From the NCBI GenBank assembly GCA_002104905.1, contig MCFE01000012.1, positions 124,001-188,000 on the forward strand: 64,000 bases of DNA, written 5' to 3'. The DNA is from Basidiobolus meristosporus CBS 931.73. Its lineage: Eukaryota; Basidiobolomycota; Basidiobolomycetes; Basidiobolales; Basidiobolaceae. The notes under the pieces were generated by a model. It saw nothing but the letters and a program-made list of their open reading frames with translations. It did no database searches and was not told the origin of the DNA. Below are positions 33,513 through 45,879 of this stretch, one piece after another (positions within the stretch are counted from its first letter, which is position 1; every line of letters begins with the position of its first letter). The position numbers were made by a program, and so were the translations under genes.

Positions 33513-35850
33513 GACCATTGAAAAATAATTGCACCCCAGATTTCACAAAAAACTTAGTGAAAATTTTTCATCACAACAATGTATATGTGGCTTTTGATTG
33601 GTTCACTACCAATGGATGTAGCCCTGCTTGTTGCACCAAATGTCAAAGCAAGCTGTTGCCCAACTTCTTCTAGCCAACATTGTTCTGGGATGCAACTTAC
33701 CATGTTCATGGTACAAGTGGACAACTGTCATGTGGTTGGCAGCATATGATGCAGAGACTGTCCTGATTACAGCATGTGTTAACAGTTGCATGGCATGCAC
33801 ATCCAAAAATGCTACCATTGCAACAGGTCCAAATTGTCAGGAATCTACCACCACTGAGGGAAAACATTGTCACACTCCAGATATATTCAAATCATACCCC
33901 ATCTGAGGATGCTGATGCAGTCTGACAAGATTGCAAAGCTATACAGTACCACACCCAGTATCAATCAAGTGCAAACATATCTAATGTAATTGATGGCAAA
34001 CATTACAAACAGCTAAGAAGCAAGGGCTACTTTGAAGGTATTTATGACCATGCCTTTGCCTTAGCACTTGATGGATTCTCAATAAACAAGTATGCTACCA
34101 GCAGATCCTGCTGGCCACCGATTATCATCAATCTGAATCTGCCACCCATCTTACGGTACCAGAGCAATAATCTGTTGGTAGTCTCACTGGTTTCTGGGCC
34201 TAAATCACTGTCCAACCTGGATAGCTACCTATATCCATTGCAGGATGAATTTTGTATGCTTTCCAGTAGGATAACAGTAAATGGCTGTCATGTAAAAGCA
34301 CATATTGTTATCTGCATTGGAGATACCCCAGCCATCAGCAAGAAATCAGGTATTTTCAGGCACAATGGATGGTATTGCTGTCCAATGTGTGAGGTCCAGG
34401 GGATTTACTCCATAACTCACACAGATTATCAATACCCAAACACCCAACCAAGAACATCATCATCCCACAGATAGAACACACAGAAGTCAGTATGCAATTG
34501 CAGCAAAGTTGGCAAGCTCTAAGCCATTGGCCAGAATATGGAATCAATTGAAACCAGAGATACTTAAGATAGAGGGTATCTGTTTGAGCAAAAGCTTTCC
34601 ACTGGGAGCAATGCATTTGCTTTTCAACAATAACCCTATGCTGATGACCAAGTTGTACATGGGGCATTTCAAGCTAAATGATCACTTTGAGATACCAGAG
34701 AAATTTGGAAGAATTGCCAACATATTACAGAGTATCTGCTACTCTAAGTACTTCTCACAGGCTCCATCATTATTCATACTCATCTGCAACAATACAACAG
34801 CAAAGAATAGATGAGTTGGATATGCATTTATTCAAGTGGTGTTCTGAAGCCATTTCTACCAAGAGTACATTGGAAGCACTGGGAAGCATATGTGGACATT
34901 TTAGGAATATTGATTCAGAAGTGGACCACCAATGCCAACTTGATGCATTTACAGCTGTTGTGCAAGGAGTTTGTGATGGGATTTGAGTGGCTATACTACA
35001 AACATAAAGCTGAACCTGTAGATCTCTACTGCTATTGTATCCATTCTCTACTCCATCTTGCATGGTATGGAGAATACTGGGCGTTCCTTCACCTTTTGGG
35101 AGTTTCCTATGGAGCAGATGTTTGGGGAGATAGGAGACAAGTCAAGTTGCAGGGACTATCATATCCCAATCTCATCAAGAATATTACCTACAAATCTGTC
35201 ATGGATGTGATGAGTTGGTACATGGAGGATAGCCAGGAAGAGTTGGAAAATACTGAGGACAAATGTGCACATGGAGACGCCTATGCCTATGGCATTAAGA
35301 AGCTAAGCAGCCCCATAATCTGGGTAATCAGTTAAGTAATGCAAAGTTGGGTTGGGTGCAACATGCAACTAATTTTTATTTGGAAAACTCTACTAAGGTA
35401 TGCCAGATTTCTCATGGTCACAAGCCAACTTCTACACCATTCAAGATGAAATTCACACAATCTAAAGCTGGAGTGCACTTATAAGGGGGACTAGAGTCTG
35501 GCAGGGAGAAGGAATAAATTGGCTAAATACCAAGAAGTTCTTTGCATATACTCCGGATGTATTCATGTCAGAAGTGGCTACAACCAAGCCTATGCTTGCA
35601 AAATGTATATGTTACCAGCAGTGCAAGATATATAGCAACTTTGTAAGTATTACACTAAAAAGCCGTAGAGTTGAAAATAGTGCAATAGCCAATCAATGCA
35701 CACAAATGTAGGAGGCAATTTAGTGTCTAGGATTAGAAAGTGAGCAAATTTGCAGGGAACCAATTTAAAGCCACCGCTATATTGTAGTGTGAAAAATTTT
35801 GACAAGGTTTATTTAGAAATCTGGGGTGCAATTTTTTTTCAACGGTATCT
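33513..35850 (+). mobile_element. Plavaka-type (CACTA-like) element, internally deleted, copy C
   Basis: An inverted pair marks the ends: AATAATTGCACCCCAGATTT at about 33527 and AAATCTGGGGTGCAATTTTT at about 35820. Just inside the left end is a scrap of the minus-strand second gene (about 33605-33670, matching 52640-52690), directly joined to transposase sequence. So the region between the two genes has been deleted. Confidence 0.65.
33690..35337 (+). pseudogene. Plavaka/Tnp2-type transposase, copy C, broken
   Basis: The pieces follow the order of basidiomycete Plavaka/Tnp2-like transposases: KQLRSKGYFEGIYDHAFALA, LDGFSINKYATS, then LLVVSLVSGPKSLSNLDSYL, VICIGDTPAISKKSG, HNGWYCCPMCEVQGI, FPLGAMHLLFNN, CYCIHSLLHLAWYGEYWAF and LKNITYKSVMD-like tail sequence. 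Three or more frameshifts and stops separate them. The family cuts and pastes CACTA-like elements. This copy is inactive. Confidence 0.7.
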
Positions 35851-35954
35851 GCACAGTGTTCTAATGGGATCAGTACCTCTTAGTCATAGGACTCTAAGTC
35901 TGTAATGGCCTTTTGATGGGATCATCAAGATAATTTCTTATAGGGTACCTGTTC

Positions 35955-36739
35955 TGCTGTTTTCTCCTGTATATGACTTTCATCTGTAATTACCTGCCAA
36001 TTTGCTGATTCTCTCTATATATCCAAATGTATGCTCTACTCTCACTCTAAAACAATTAAATATCTCATTGTGGAGCTTCTGCTTCCTGCTAAGCACACCA
36101 TTCCTTGGCTTCCTATAAGCTGTAATACACCGTAATCTCTGATAATCCTCTCCTATATAAGCCAAGTCCGCCATATATTTCTCCCCTCTACTGAATCCTG
36201 GATGAGTCTCTAACCAGAGTGCTTTGTCATGCCTACTTCCAGCAAATAGCTCACTAAACCAGGTGATGTTACCATCAATGACAGACAGTGCTTAAAGCTT
36301 CATACAGTATGCCTTGTCCTTGCCAGAACAAAAGTGCCTCTGCCCTCTAGAAGGTCTGTTAATCCTGACTGGGAAGGTATCCAAACTACTACTGATATAT
36401 AACCTGTTGCTGAGCACTCTGGGCTATAGAAGTCTATTGGAGCTTCTGAACTTAGTATTCCAAGCTTGCTTTAAGTCAACCATACCCTCTGCATGGTGGT
36501 TCCCCATTGCTGTCAGCTAGGAATGAAAGCCTTTAGGACTTCAGTTGCCATGAATGGTGGGATGAAGCTTTGTAGGACAATAGTTCTTGTAATAGCAGAG
36601 AAGCTTAACCAGTGATCTCCTTGAGTAGATTAGAGTAGATGGTCCACAGTACTTGGTGTTAATCTTCTAATGTGCTAAAAGGAGATCCAATAGTGGTGAT
36701 GAGATTGATCAGAAAGGCCCATTTGGATGAGTAAGTCAT
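35955..36739 (-). pseudogene. Harbinger transposase, copy 2, truncated
   Basis: It starts at the ATG at 36739 (MTYSSKWAFLINL), where the tryptophan codon TGG replaces the TAG of copy 1. It contains MADLAYIGEDYQRLRCITAY and FRVRVEHTFGYIERI, but the frame is broken several times and the C-terminus is lost at 35955. Confidence 0.75.
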
Positions 36740-37095
36740 ATCAAAATTGGTTAGTGATTATGTAGAGGTGGTATGAACTGATTTGGTGCAATCAGCTTAA
36801 TTTATCTGCTTTTCCATGCATAACAATTAAATCTACATCAATTGCATGTATCCAATCATTATGTTGCTAAAACTATCCTTGAACAATGATTTAGGGACTT
36901 TGCTGATGATTTACTCACAGGTCTATAATCAGATGGAAATCTGCAATTGGCATGATCCAATCTGTGTCAATGCATTCCAAGATGCATTGTGCATAATATA
37001 TGAAAATTTAACAATCACATTAGTTTACACATTTCTTTATATCAGACTAGGTTGACACCAAAACACAACTGTTTAAGTACCCAAATCCATATCTG

Positions 37096-38340
37096 TGATC
37101 CCTATACCAAGTCTCAACTCTTCTTTAGTACAACTCACAAAAAACCCATCCCCAGCTCACAAGCATGATCCAGACCAGGGAAGTCAATATTGGATCTGTT
37201 TGAGCTCTTGCCAAATGAGTATAGTATGGCCCAAGTGTTCATGATGAGCCTTTGTACACAACTGGGGCACTACTCATTAATCTAGCAGAACTAGATACCT
37301 CAGAAAGTCAACAGAGATGGAAGAACCAGAGTAGAAAGCTGTGGCATGAGTTCTACATCAAGACAGCAGCAGATGTATGTAAGAAGATATATAACAAGAC
37401 AAGTATTGAAATTAAGAATGAGCTGAGAGTGAGGGGATTTTTTGAGGAAGCAGTGCAGGAGCAATTTTGCGCACAAATTGCTGAGTACAGGCTGGATGTA
37501 TCCATGCCTCAGCTTTGGGAACCACAGCAATTTTGATTGAGTTTTTGCCTCAATTGACAAATGTACTACATGATATATTAGTAGAGCTAAGTGGCTTCCA
37601 AGAGCAATATTCACAGGACTCATACAGGCAATGGTTCAACAGTATCAGAGAGAGGGTAGTTAATACCTTGAGGAATTGGAAGGTGCACTTTAAGAGGAAA
37701 ACACAGACCATAAGTAACCGCATCCAAATTGCACCAGCCTGCCTTACTGTAATCCTTTCCATCTCTTACAACTTCAGTGTGCCAGAGCATGCCAGTCCAA
37801 GCTACACTAACACCCTTCACAACAGCGCCCTGCATCAAGTCAACCTGTGCCAGGTTAACTTGCATGCTTCAGAGCAAAACCACCAGAACTTGCCAAGCTG
37901 CTCATTTAGACACATGTCCATTGGAGCAGGCCTGGTTGCATCAACAAGCAGCATCATATTGAACTCAGCTAAGTGCCAGGCCAGCACATCAAGTTGCATC
38001 TGCATGTGCAATTACACCTGACCATCAGCATGTTACATCTGGTGAACTGACTGATGATGGCCCACATGAAGTGCCTCCACCACCAGAGCCTTTGGCAAGT
38101 AAAAGAACATGTCAGCACACAGCACTGCAGGCTGGCTCAGTAGCATCATCCAGAGCAACTAAGCACAGCCAAGCTGCATCATTACACTCATCAGCTAGGA
38201 GGCAAAATACTGACTACAAATACACAAGTAGTCAAGATGATAGTCAATACAGAAGTAGTTTAGGTGTGCAAGGTGAATCACAACCAAATGCCTCAGTAGT
38301 TATCCCAGTGAGAAAAAACCTAGGAGAAGATGATGCAATT
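37096..38340 (+). pseudogene. Harbinger accessory protein, copy 2
   Basis: Equivalent to 30709-29477. Segments are KLWHEFYIKTAADVCKKIYN, NELRVRGFFEEAVQEQFC, LPQLTNVLHDILVELSGFQE, PLASKRTCQHTALQAGSVAS and ASVVIPVRKN. CAA codons stand where copy 1 has TGA. Frameshifts near 37515 and 37960 break it. Confidence 0.65.
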
Positions 38341-38349
38341 GCATTGAAT

Positions 38350-38560
38350 AGACTTGTTCCATTGTGCCATTGATCATAGTGCCAAATAGTGCTGTATATT
38401 CTGTTATTAATTTGATATTTTAGGGTCATATGCATGTCAATTTTGATCCCAAATTGGTACTGTATGGCACCATCTGGCACTCTGTGGCATGATCAGGCAC
38501 CATCTGGTATGCTATGGCACTATTGGGCACCATGATCAGCTGGAATGATGGAACAAGTCT
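38350..38560. mobile_element. MITE of the Harbinger family, 211 bp
   Basis: Imperfect inverted ends AGACTTGTTCCATTGTGCC and the complement of ATGATGGAACAAGTCT enclose about 170 bases with no gene and many AGTGCCA/TGGCAC motifs. Flanks AAT and ACT are a near target duplication. The uninterrupted site survives in copy 4 near 48480. It sits just after the accessory gene of copy 2. Confidence 0.75.
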
Positions 38561-39296
38561 ACTTACTATTATTTGTCATGATCCAACCAACAAATTTTTC
38601 TTTACAATTTGAATCAAGCCATTGCAAATCAGTGATCACTTAATTTTTGATATAAGTGAAATCAAGGTTGTCTCACATCTGAGACAGAACCCTTTAAGTA
38701 AACACCCTGCATATATATACATCATCCGTAACACCAGTGTGGCCATTTGATCTGTTGTGCACCTATCCAATTGGTTGTGTGCTAGCTATGACACCTTGTC
38801 CAATCACTAGGATCAGGGATTAACTTGCTCAATGAGCAAAAGGGGATATTTGATGGCAAATCAGGTAGCTTGTGTATTGGCCAAAGAGCCAATTGGTGGC
38901 TGACAGCTTCAGGATACTTTTAGACCAGTTAACTACTGAGATTCCACCCAATTGAAGTGATGGTAACCAAAATGGTAAGTATCAGTGTGGTTTATAGTGC
39001 AACATGCATTTATTTCCATTTATTATAACGGAACATATCCAAATACCAGATTTTACCTACCATATTAGCAGTATTCAATTATACACATGGTACTAACATC
39101 ACAAGTTGGCGCAATCATTGGTGCTAACCTCATTGTGTCAGATTGTGCCACAGTGTGCAAGATTGTCCCACATGGTACAGCATTGTCCAAGAGCCATCCT
39201 GCATACTGGTAGCTCTGCTATTGGGCCCAATTATTTGTAGAGACTACATATTGCACTGCATGCCCTAGCATGGTGCAATGAAGCAAGTCTAGAGGG

Positions 39297-40397
39297 TAAG
39301 TGAGGACCTTCATGTATTGAAAGGTGAACTTCAAGAAGAAGAATATAGACCACAAGCAGCTGCATCAAAATTGCACCAGCACTTCTTGTTGGATTCCTTA
39401 CCATGCTCTGCAATGTTGGCATGCCAGAGCACCTCAGTCCAAGCTACACCAACACCCCTGACAAGAGCACTTGCATCAAGTCAATGTGCATCAGCTCAAC
39501 ATCCATGGCTCAGAGAAAAACTACTGGAACTTACCAAACTGCTCACATGGAATATGTCCATTGGAGCAGGCCAAGTTGCACCAACATGTAACATCACATT
39601 GAACTCAGCCAAGGGCTATGCCAATGCATCAAGTCATGCCTGTGCATGCCAGCACACCTGAACATCAGCAAGTTACCTCTGGTGAGCTGACTGACAATGA
39701 CCTACATGAAGTGCCTCCATCACCAGAGCCTTTGGCAAGTAACAGACTGTGTCAGCACATGGTACTTCAGGCTGGTGCTGTTACATTGTCTGGAGCAATT
39801 CAGCACAGTCAAGCTATAGCTTTGCACTCATCAACTAGGAGGCATGATAATGCCTACAAATACACAAGTAGCTAAGATAATAGTTGACAAGGGAGTAGTT
39901 GAGGCATGCAAAGTGGATCACTACCAAATGTTGCAGTAGTAGTCCCTGTGAGAAAAAAACCTAGACAATGATGATGCAAATGCATTTAATTGTTAGCATC
40001 TGTCATGATCCAAATAACTCATTTTTTCGCCATCTAAGTCAAGCCATTGCCAATCTGCAACCACTAAATATTTGTTTCAAGCAATATCAAGGTTGTCTCA
40101 CATCTGAGACAGAACCCTATTATAAGCACCCTGCATATGTTTACATCATTGGTAACACCAATGCAGCTATCTAAACTAATCTACACCTACACAATCAGCT
40201 GCAAGCTTGCTATGACACCCTGTCCAATCACTAAGATCAGCAACTTATTTGCTCAAAGGGCAAAATGAGATATGTGATGGCAAATCAGGTAGCTTGTGTA
40301 TTGGTTGATGAGTCAATTGGGGTTAAGAGCTTCAGAATACTTTTAGGCCAATCAGCCATTGACATGTCTTCCAATTGGAGTGATGGTAACCAAAATT
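39297..40397 (+). mobile_element. Harbinger copy 3 fragment (accessory gene side)
   Basis: It contains the C-terminal half of the accessory gene (EHQQVTSGELTDNDLHEVPP, SSTRRHDNAYKYTSS; about 39318-39970) and the following non-coding end with GTCTCACATCTGAGAC near 40096. It starts in mid-gene and is cut at about 40397 by Plavaka sequence, so both termini are missing. Confidence 0.65.
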
Positions 40398-41250
40398 TTC
40401 TCCAAAGATACCCCCTGTCTTAAGTTTCTATGGTTTCCAATTAATTCCATATTCCAACCAATGGCTCATAGCTTGTTAACTTTGCTGCAATTGCAAGCTG
40501 ACTTCTGTACATTCTTGTTGTTGAAAGATGATATGCTTAGTGTTGGTATATAGGTAATAATAATGTGTGTGAGTTATGGAGTAGGTCCACTGGATCTCAC
40601 ACATTTAACACCAATACCATCCATTGTGCCCAGAAAAGCTGGCTATCTTGCTGATGTCTGGGTTATCTCCAATGCAGATAATAATATGCACTTTGAGATG
40701 ATAGCCATTTACTATTATCCAACTGGAAAACATACCAAATTCATCCAGCAATGGATACAGGTAGCTTTCTAAATTGGATGGTGATTTAGACCCAGATACC
40801 AGTGAGGCCAACATGAGATTTCTGGTCTGACACTGTCAGATAGACAACAGATTCAGTTTGATGAGAATCAGTGGCTGGTAGGATTTGCTGTCAGAGTACT
40901 TGTGCACTGACAATCCATCAAGTGCCAAGGCAAAAGCACTGTCATACATACCTTCATAGTGGCTATTGATTCTAAGCTGTTTGTAATGTTTGCCATCAAA
41001 TATGTTGGATGTGTTTGCACTTGATTGATACTGAGTACACTACTTTATAGCTTTACAATACTTGTGGGACAGCATGAGCTTCCTTAGATGAGGAGTTACC
41101 AGAATATATCTGGAGTGTGATCAATGCTTTTCCCCAATAGTAGCAGATTCCTGCCACAATAGCCAGATGGTCTTTTTTCTCTTCTCTTAAAGCATTGATT
41201 CCAAGTTGTCTTATCCATGGGGCAAACAGTTTGATTTTCAATAACATAAT
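40398..41250 (-). pseudogene. Plavaka/Tnp2-type transposase, copy A, partial
   Basis: Minus-strand pieces are LASLVSGSKSPSNLESYLYP, VHIIICIGDNPDISK and SGHNGWYWC (40814-40605), with N-terminal sequence upstream (NALREEKKDHLAIVAGIC-like, 41247-41053). The C-terminal half is missing at the 40398 breakpoint. Confidence 0.65.
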
Positions 41251-41419
41251 GCTATTATATCACTTTTTGGTCAATACTTATGTGAACTTAAGACAGTCTT
41301 GTATTTGAGACATTCCACCTACATGGTTGCAAGATTCAGTGATAACCTGCCATAGTAAGCATCACAAATAAATATGTGGCACCACAAGCACACATATATG
41401 CAGCACCATTCCCCCTTTG

Positions 41420-43230
41420 GTTTGGCTCACTTCTATAGTTATGCTACCAAAAAATTATCCAAAGTTGTCTGGTTCCAAACTAAACCCCCCTCCTGACAGC
41501 AGCCAAAGAATGGTTGGGCTGCAGCTATCTTTGACATTTGGAGCAGCAAGCACAGCTACAACCAAAAAGACCCTGTGGACAGTGTGCCTACTGAAGGTAA
41601 AAATGTGGACTCCTCAGCCTCTCAGCCATGTAAACAATTAGGAATATCTGTGGAGCAGCATACTGACCATAGTGCTAAGGCAGATTAGAATGTAGCAACA
41701 GTAGTACCCTCAGCTGAAAATCAGCAAGTGACCATCATAGCTTCAACACCACCTGTATTAGCAAGTATCTTTTACAGCTTGTACCAAAGCATTAATGGTG
41801 CAATTAGGTGCAATGGCTTATAGGATAGATGCAATGGCCCAGAGAAATCAGGAAATCCTCCAAAAACAGGATTAGCAGATCATATATGTAGAGTTATCAA
41901 TATCCTGGGTAGAGAAAGCAATTTCTTTGCTGCAAAGAAGGAGCTCTAGTGCTCAAAGTCACATCCAAGAACTGAGCCATTTCCCAATGTCACAGCTGAG
42001 GAACATTGCACTGTCCTTGAAGCACAACAACAGTGCCCAAAGATTAAGTCCACAGAAAAAACTATCACAGCATGGGAGGGGGACAATGTGGTGCTTATAC
42101 CATAGCCTAAAAATCAAAAGACATTGAAGATCCATGAAGCCATTGAGTGCAAAACTGAAGAGTGGGCTAATATTCAAGAGGATGCAATGTCCCAGACAAA
42201 TCAGAAAATAGTCCAGAAACAGGATCAGTGGATAACAGGTGTAAAGCCATTAATATCCCAGTTAGAGAAAGTAGTATCTCTGCTGCAAAGAAGGAGCTCA
42301 AGTAGCTTGATGTCCAAGCCAAGGATTCAGCCATTTCCCAATGTAACAGCAGAGCAACACTGTACAGTCTTGAAAGCATTACAACTGTGAGAACAGATTA
42401 AGCACACAGAAAAACCTATCAATGCATGGGAGGGAGAAAACATGGTGTTATACCAACACCTACAAATCAAAGGACATTGAAGATGTGTGAAACTAATAGT
42501 GTAATGATGGGGAGTGGGCCAATATTCAAGAAGCTGTCAGAAGTCTGACACCATCACCTCAAGGCTAGCATACCATGGGACCATCAGGAACTCAAGGCCA
42601 AGCAAAATGTGGTTGACTTGTTCCATGAACATTATCCTGGATTCAAATGTGCATATGGAATTTGGGTCAGCATTGGTATGCTAAGAAAGTATTTTAACAA
42701 TGGCAGAAACTATCAAAGGCAGAAGAACAAGGATGCAACAACTGAAAACCAGCAGCTTCCTCAAGATACCATTACAAGCAGTGCTAAAAGCTCCAACCAA
42801 GCATCAGAGAGACATTATGCTGCTGGAAGAGTGCCAGTAAGAGATTAGCAGGCAGATACATATACACCAGCACAACATTTCTCCAGGGAAAGTGCAGTTC
42901 TACTCAGGAAGCACTCAGTCAAAGTAGCAGTAGAGGACTTGGCAGTGAAAAAAAATAAGCAGCTACCACAGGAGCCTTTCAATGCATGGGTTGAGAGCTT
43001 GAAACAGGCAAGAAAGAAACATCTGGTTGCCTGTAGAGTGCCAGCAATGGACAGGCAGGTCAAAACAGATGCACCAGAGTAGAGCTTATCATGGTGAAAA
43101 TGTAGTTCAATACAAGAAGCATGCAGACAAAGTAGCAGTGAAAGACCTGGAGTGATAAACAAAAAGGTAAAGGGGAAATAGTCTACCCAGGCCAGAGACA
43201 GGAAAGCATCACAAAAAACTGCTGTTCTTG
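41420..43230 (+). pseudogene. Second gene of the Plavaka-type element, internally repeated, unknown
   Basis: I do not recognise the protein. Readable segments are CPKIKSTEKTITAWEGDNVV, IHEAIECKTEEWANIQEDAM, LISQLEKVVSLLQRRSSS, KQNVVDLFHEHYPGFKCAYG and SERHYAAGRVPVRD. About 290 bases are directly duplicated (about 41832-42130 and 42182-42480), so the AWEGDNVV block occurs twice. A second repeat of about 190 bases lies at 42815-43160 (GRVPVRD and ACRVPAMDRQVKTDAPE units). The minus-strand copy at 51.0-52.7 kb shows the same order with one AWEGDNVV block. Frame breaks are frequent. The composition (charged, helical, no catalytic motif) suggests a DNA- or protein-binding accessory factor. Confidence 0.5.
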
Positions 43231-43373
43231 CCACTTAACAGATCTAACTGGCCAGTACATCTAATAGTCTTCTATGGCAAGAAACATGATGGTGTTTTGA
43301 CAGCCTCATTGCAAGACTTTCATAGCATTATTACAGCAGCATGGTGGCCCAGAGATAGTTCTGTATGAACTAC

Positions 43374-43790
43374 CATAACTTAGCTTACTGTCCTACAGAT
43401 GAAATGATTGCAGACATATATACCAAACCATTAGCTATAGACAAGCTTGAATATCTTCAGTCAAAATTAGGACTAGTCAATATGAACATTTAGTTAAGTG
43501 CAAGAGTTGTAAATATTTTTAATTCCACCCAAATTCTCACCTTACTTAGTCACTTATATCTTTACCTCCTATTCCTAGAGAATATTGACCAAGTACTTAT
43601 TGGGCTTTATGTAGAATATATTCACCAAAATATCAGGTCCCCAGAACATGAAAATTCTCCAAGTTGTACCAAGAGCCCCAAACTTTGTACACAAGCTCTT
43701 GGGACCTTCCTAAACCAATTCTATGTCAGTGTTATGCCAAAGTTATATAAAAGTATAAATATTACTGTTACATTCAACAAATAATTAGGC
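43374..43790 (+). mobile_element. Copia 3' end: RNase H tail plus LTR
   Basis: The pol tail AYCPTDEMIADIYTKPLAID to a stop at about 43491 is followed by an LTR from TGTAAATATT (43508) to about 43785. The LTR matches 20283-20617 in reverse. Nothing 5' of the tail is present, so it is a truncated 3' end of the same copia family as the element at 15.9-20.6 kb. Confidence 0.7.
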
Positions 43791-43794
43791 TGGT

Positions 43795-44410
43795 TCCCTT
43801 GGATGATACAACATTGAGCCCCTATCATCAAGCAAAGTAGCCCTTGTGTTTTACCTGTTGCACTGGTGAGAGCCCATTTTGTGATCTTTTTTTTAGATCA
43901 ATATTGTGGAGGATGTGTAAGAGGACAGAAGAACAGAAGACATGCATTTGGTACTCATTACCCATGACACCCTGAATCAGGCTCCTATAGCCTGTAACAT
44001 GTCACAAAAACGCATGGCACTATCTAGCACAATATTTAAATATAAGCTGCAAAGTAAAACCTATACAAAACACATGTAGTGCCAGATGGTGCCAGTGTAC
44101 CAAGATAGTGCCACACATTTTTGTAACATGTTACAAGATACAGGAGCTTGATTCAGGGTACCATGGGTAATGAGTACCAGATGCATGTCTTCTGTTCTTC
44201 TGTCCTCTTACACATCCTCCACAACATTGCTCTATGAAAAAGGTCAATAAAGAGATTTTCCTTAGTACAACAGGTCAAACACAGAGGCTGCTTTGAATGA
44301 AGCCAAAGAGCTATGTTTCATACTCTGTGGCCAAGTATATGTCACTTGGCCTCCCAGGCACACTGTGGCATCATTTAGCATTGATGGCTCAATGTGGCAC
44401 ACATCTAGCT
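43795..44410. mobile_element. Palindromic foldback MITE, copy 2
   Basis: The arms pair around about 44060: AGAACAGAAGACATGCAT on the left with ATGCATGTCTTCTGTTCT on the right, and AACATGTCACAAAAACGCAT with ACATTTTTGTAACATGTT. It matches copies at 32811 and 62107. Outer termini are degraded. Confidence 0.7.
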
Positions 44411-44765
44411 TTACATGAAATGAAGCTGCTCAAATCCCGCACAAACTCTTTGCATAAAAGCTGTAGATGTGTCACATTAGCATGGGTGATCTGCTTCTGG
44501 ATAAGTACTCCTGCAATGTCCAAATATGGCTCCCTATGCTTCCAATGTACCTTTAATAGAAAGGGCTTCAGAAGGCCACTTTAATAAATACATATCCAGT
44601 TCATCCAGTCCTTGCACTTGTATGGTGTCATATGCATATGAATGCTGATTGAAACCAATGAAAAGTACATAGAGTAGCTCATAATCTGTAATATCTTGCC
44701 AATTCTTTCAGACTTCTCTGGCCTATATACTATGGCCTATCTACTATGGAACAAGTCTATTGCAC
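44411..44765 (-). mobile_element. Plavaka transposase fragment and a Harbinger-type end
   Basis: On the minus strand this matches the middle of the Plavaka transposase (compare 34690-34900: GATGAACTGGATATGTATTT, TACATTGGAAGCA). It ends at GGAACAAGTCT (44758) followed by ATT, a Harbinger-family terminus. Confidence 0.5.
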
Positions 44766-45870
44766 CTAAATCAATGTAAGATTCAATAATGCCCTGCCAT
44801 AGTAGGCATTATAAATTATGTTGTAGCACCATATACACACATATATGTAACGCCATTTCCCCTTGGATTTGTTATGCTTCATATATAAGCTGCCAAAAAA
44901 TAAAATAATACTGTTGGGTTCCCAACCAAACCCTACAGCTGAAGGCAGTTTGCCTGGCACGCATTGCAACAAGTGGGGCTGCATTTAAAAGCTGCTATGT
45001 TAGGCAGTATGCATATTGAAGGTAAAAATGTGGACTGTTTAGGCTCTGAACCAAGTTTGCAACTTGTAATCACTGTGAAGCTGCAAGCTGACTAATGCTC
45101 AGGCAGATGAGAATGCTGCTAAAAGAGTTTCTGAGGTGAGAGAGCAGCAAATGATCATCAAAGCATCCACACTACAAGTAATAGCCAGTATGTTGTCAGC
45201 TCATACCAAAGGTTTCACAAGGTAATTAGGTGCAGTGGCTAATGAAAATAATGTAATAGCCCAGAGAATTCAGGATGTAGTCCAGACACAGAATGAGTAG
45301 TTAATATGACTAGAGTATTCACTACTCAAGGTGGAAACACAGTGTCTTTGTTGCAAAGAAGGAGCTGAAGTACCTAAATATCTCAGCCAAGAATTGAGAC
45401 ACTTGGTAAAGTAACATCTGAGGAATACTCTAAAGACTCTGAAGCACAAGAGCAATGCCCAATGATATAGACAACACAAAAACCTATCATAGTACCTCTA
45501 TGATGAATAACTTAGTCCTGCAGGTGGAGCCAATATGGATCAGCCATCAGGATCCCAAAATGAGTCAGCCACATCACCAGCAGCTTAAAGTTATTGACCA
45601 TCCACACAATCTTATATTAGGATTATGATAGCATTTTGCTGGGTTTACTGTCAAATAGAGTAAGAAGTCTGATAGTGTTTAAGTGGTCATTTAACATAAA
45701 TTGAATGGCATTCTAGCAGTCTTGATGCACTCTGTATGAATATTGAGCAGACATAGCTGGCCATTACATTCACCTGCCTTAAATGACAAGAAACTTGACA
45801 GTGCTCTGGCAGCCTCTTTGCAAACCTTGGGTGGCATTATTGTGGCAGTACAGATGATTACCAATAGCTT
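44766..45870 (+). pseudogene. Second Plavaka gene, copy D, heavily decayed
   Basis: The first 250 bases match the spacer and start of the second gene in copy A (41340-41600: CCATAGTAGGCATTAT, ACCAAACCC), then the LQRRSS-like and AQEQCP-like region at about 45350-45470. Downstream 45740-45870 resembles 43240-43370. No open frame exceeds 70 codons. Confidence 0.45.
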
Positions 45871-45879
45871 TATATAATG

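Larger units (their letters stand above)
35955..39290 (-). mobile_element. Harbinger copy 2 (truncated on the transposase side)
   Basis: This is an inverted copy of element 1: transposase on the minus strand (36739 to 35955) and accessory gene on the plus strand (about 37096-38340). The intact end is at 39290 (GCAAGTCT). The transposase-side end is missing; the match stops at about 35955. A MITE is inserted at 38350-38560. The sequence has far fewer CpG than copy 1. Confidence 0.8.
40398..43370. mobile_element. Plavaka-type element, copy A (two divergent genes)
   Basis: The minus-strand transposase fragment (40398-41250) and a plus-strand second gene (about 41420-43230) diverge from a shared 170-base spacer. 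The same head-to-head arrangement, inverted, is seen at 57.4-57.7 kb, so both genes belong to one element. The transposase is cut at 40398. The right side ends near 43370 at a copia fragment. Confidence 0.6.

Noticed and set aside
42845-43234. Minus-strand open frame of 129 codons, hydrophobic
   Set aside because: It is antisense to the repeated part of the Plavaka second gene, and its hydrophobic look comes from reading that composition backwards.
32811-44410. CRISPR-like array because of regularly recurring short AGTGCCA strings
   Set aside because: The strings are irregularly spaced, occur in both orientations and sit in transposon ends; the genome is eukaryotic.
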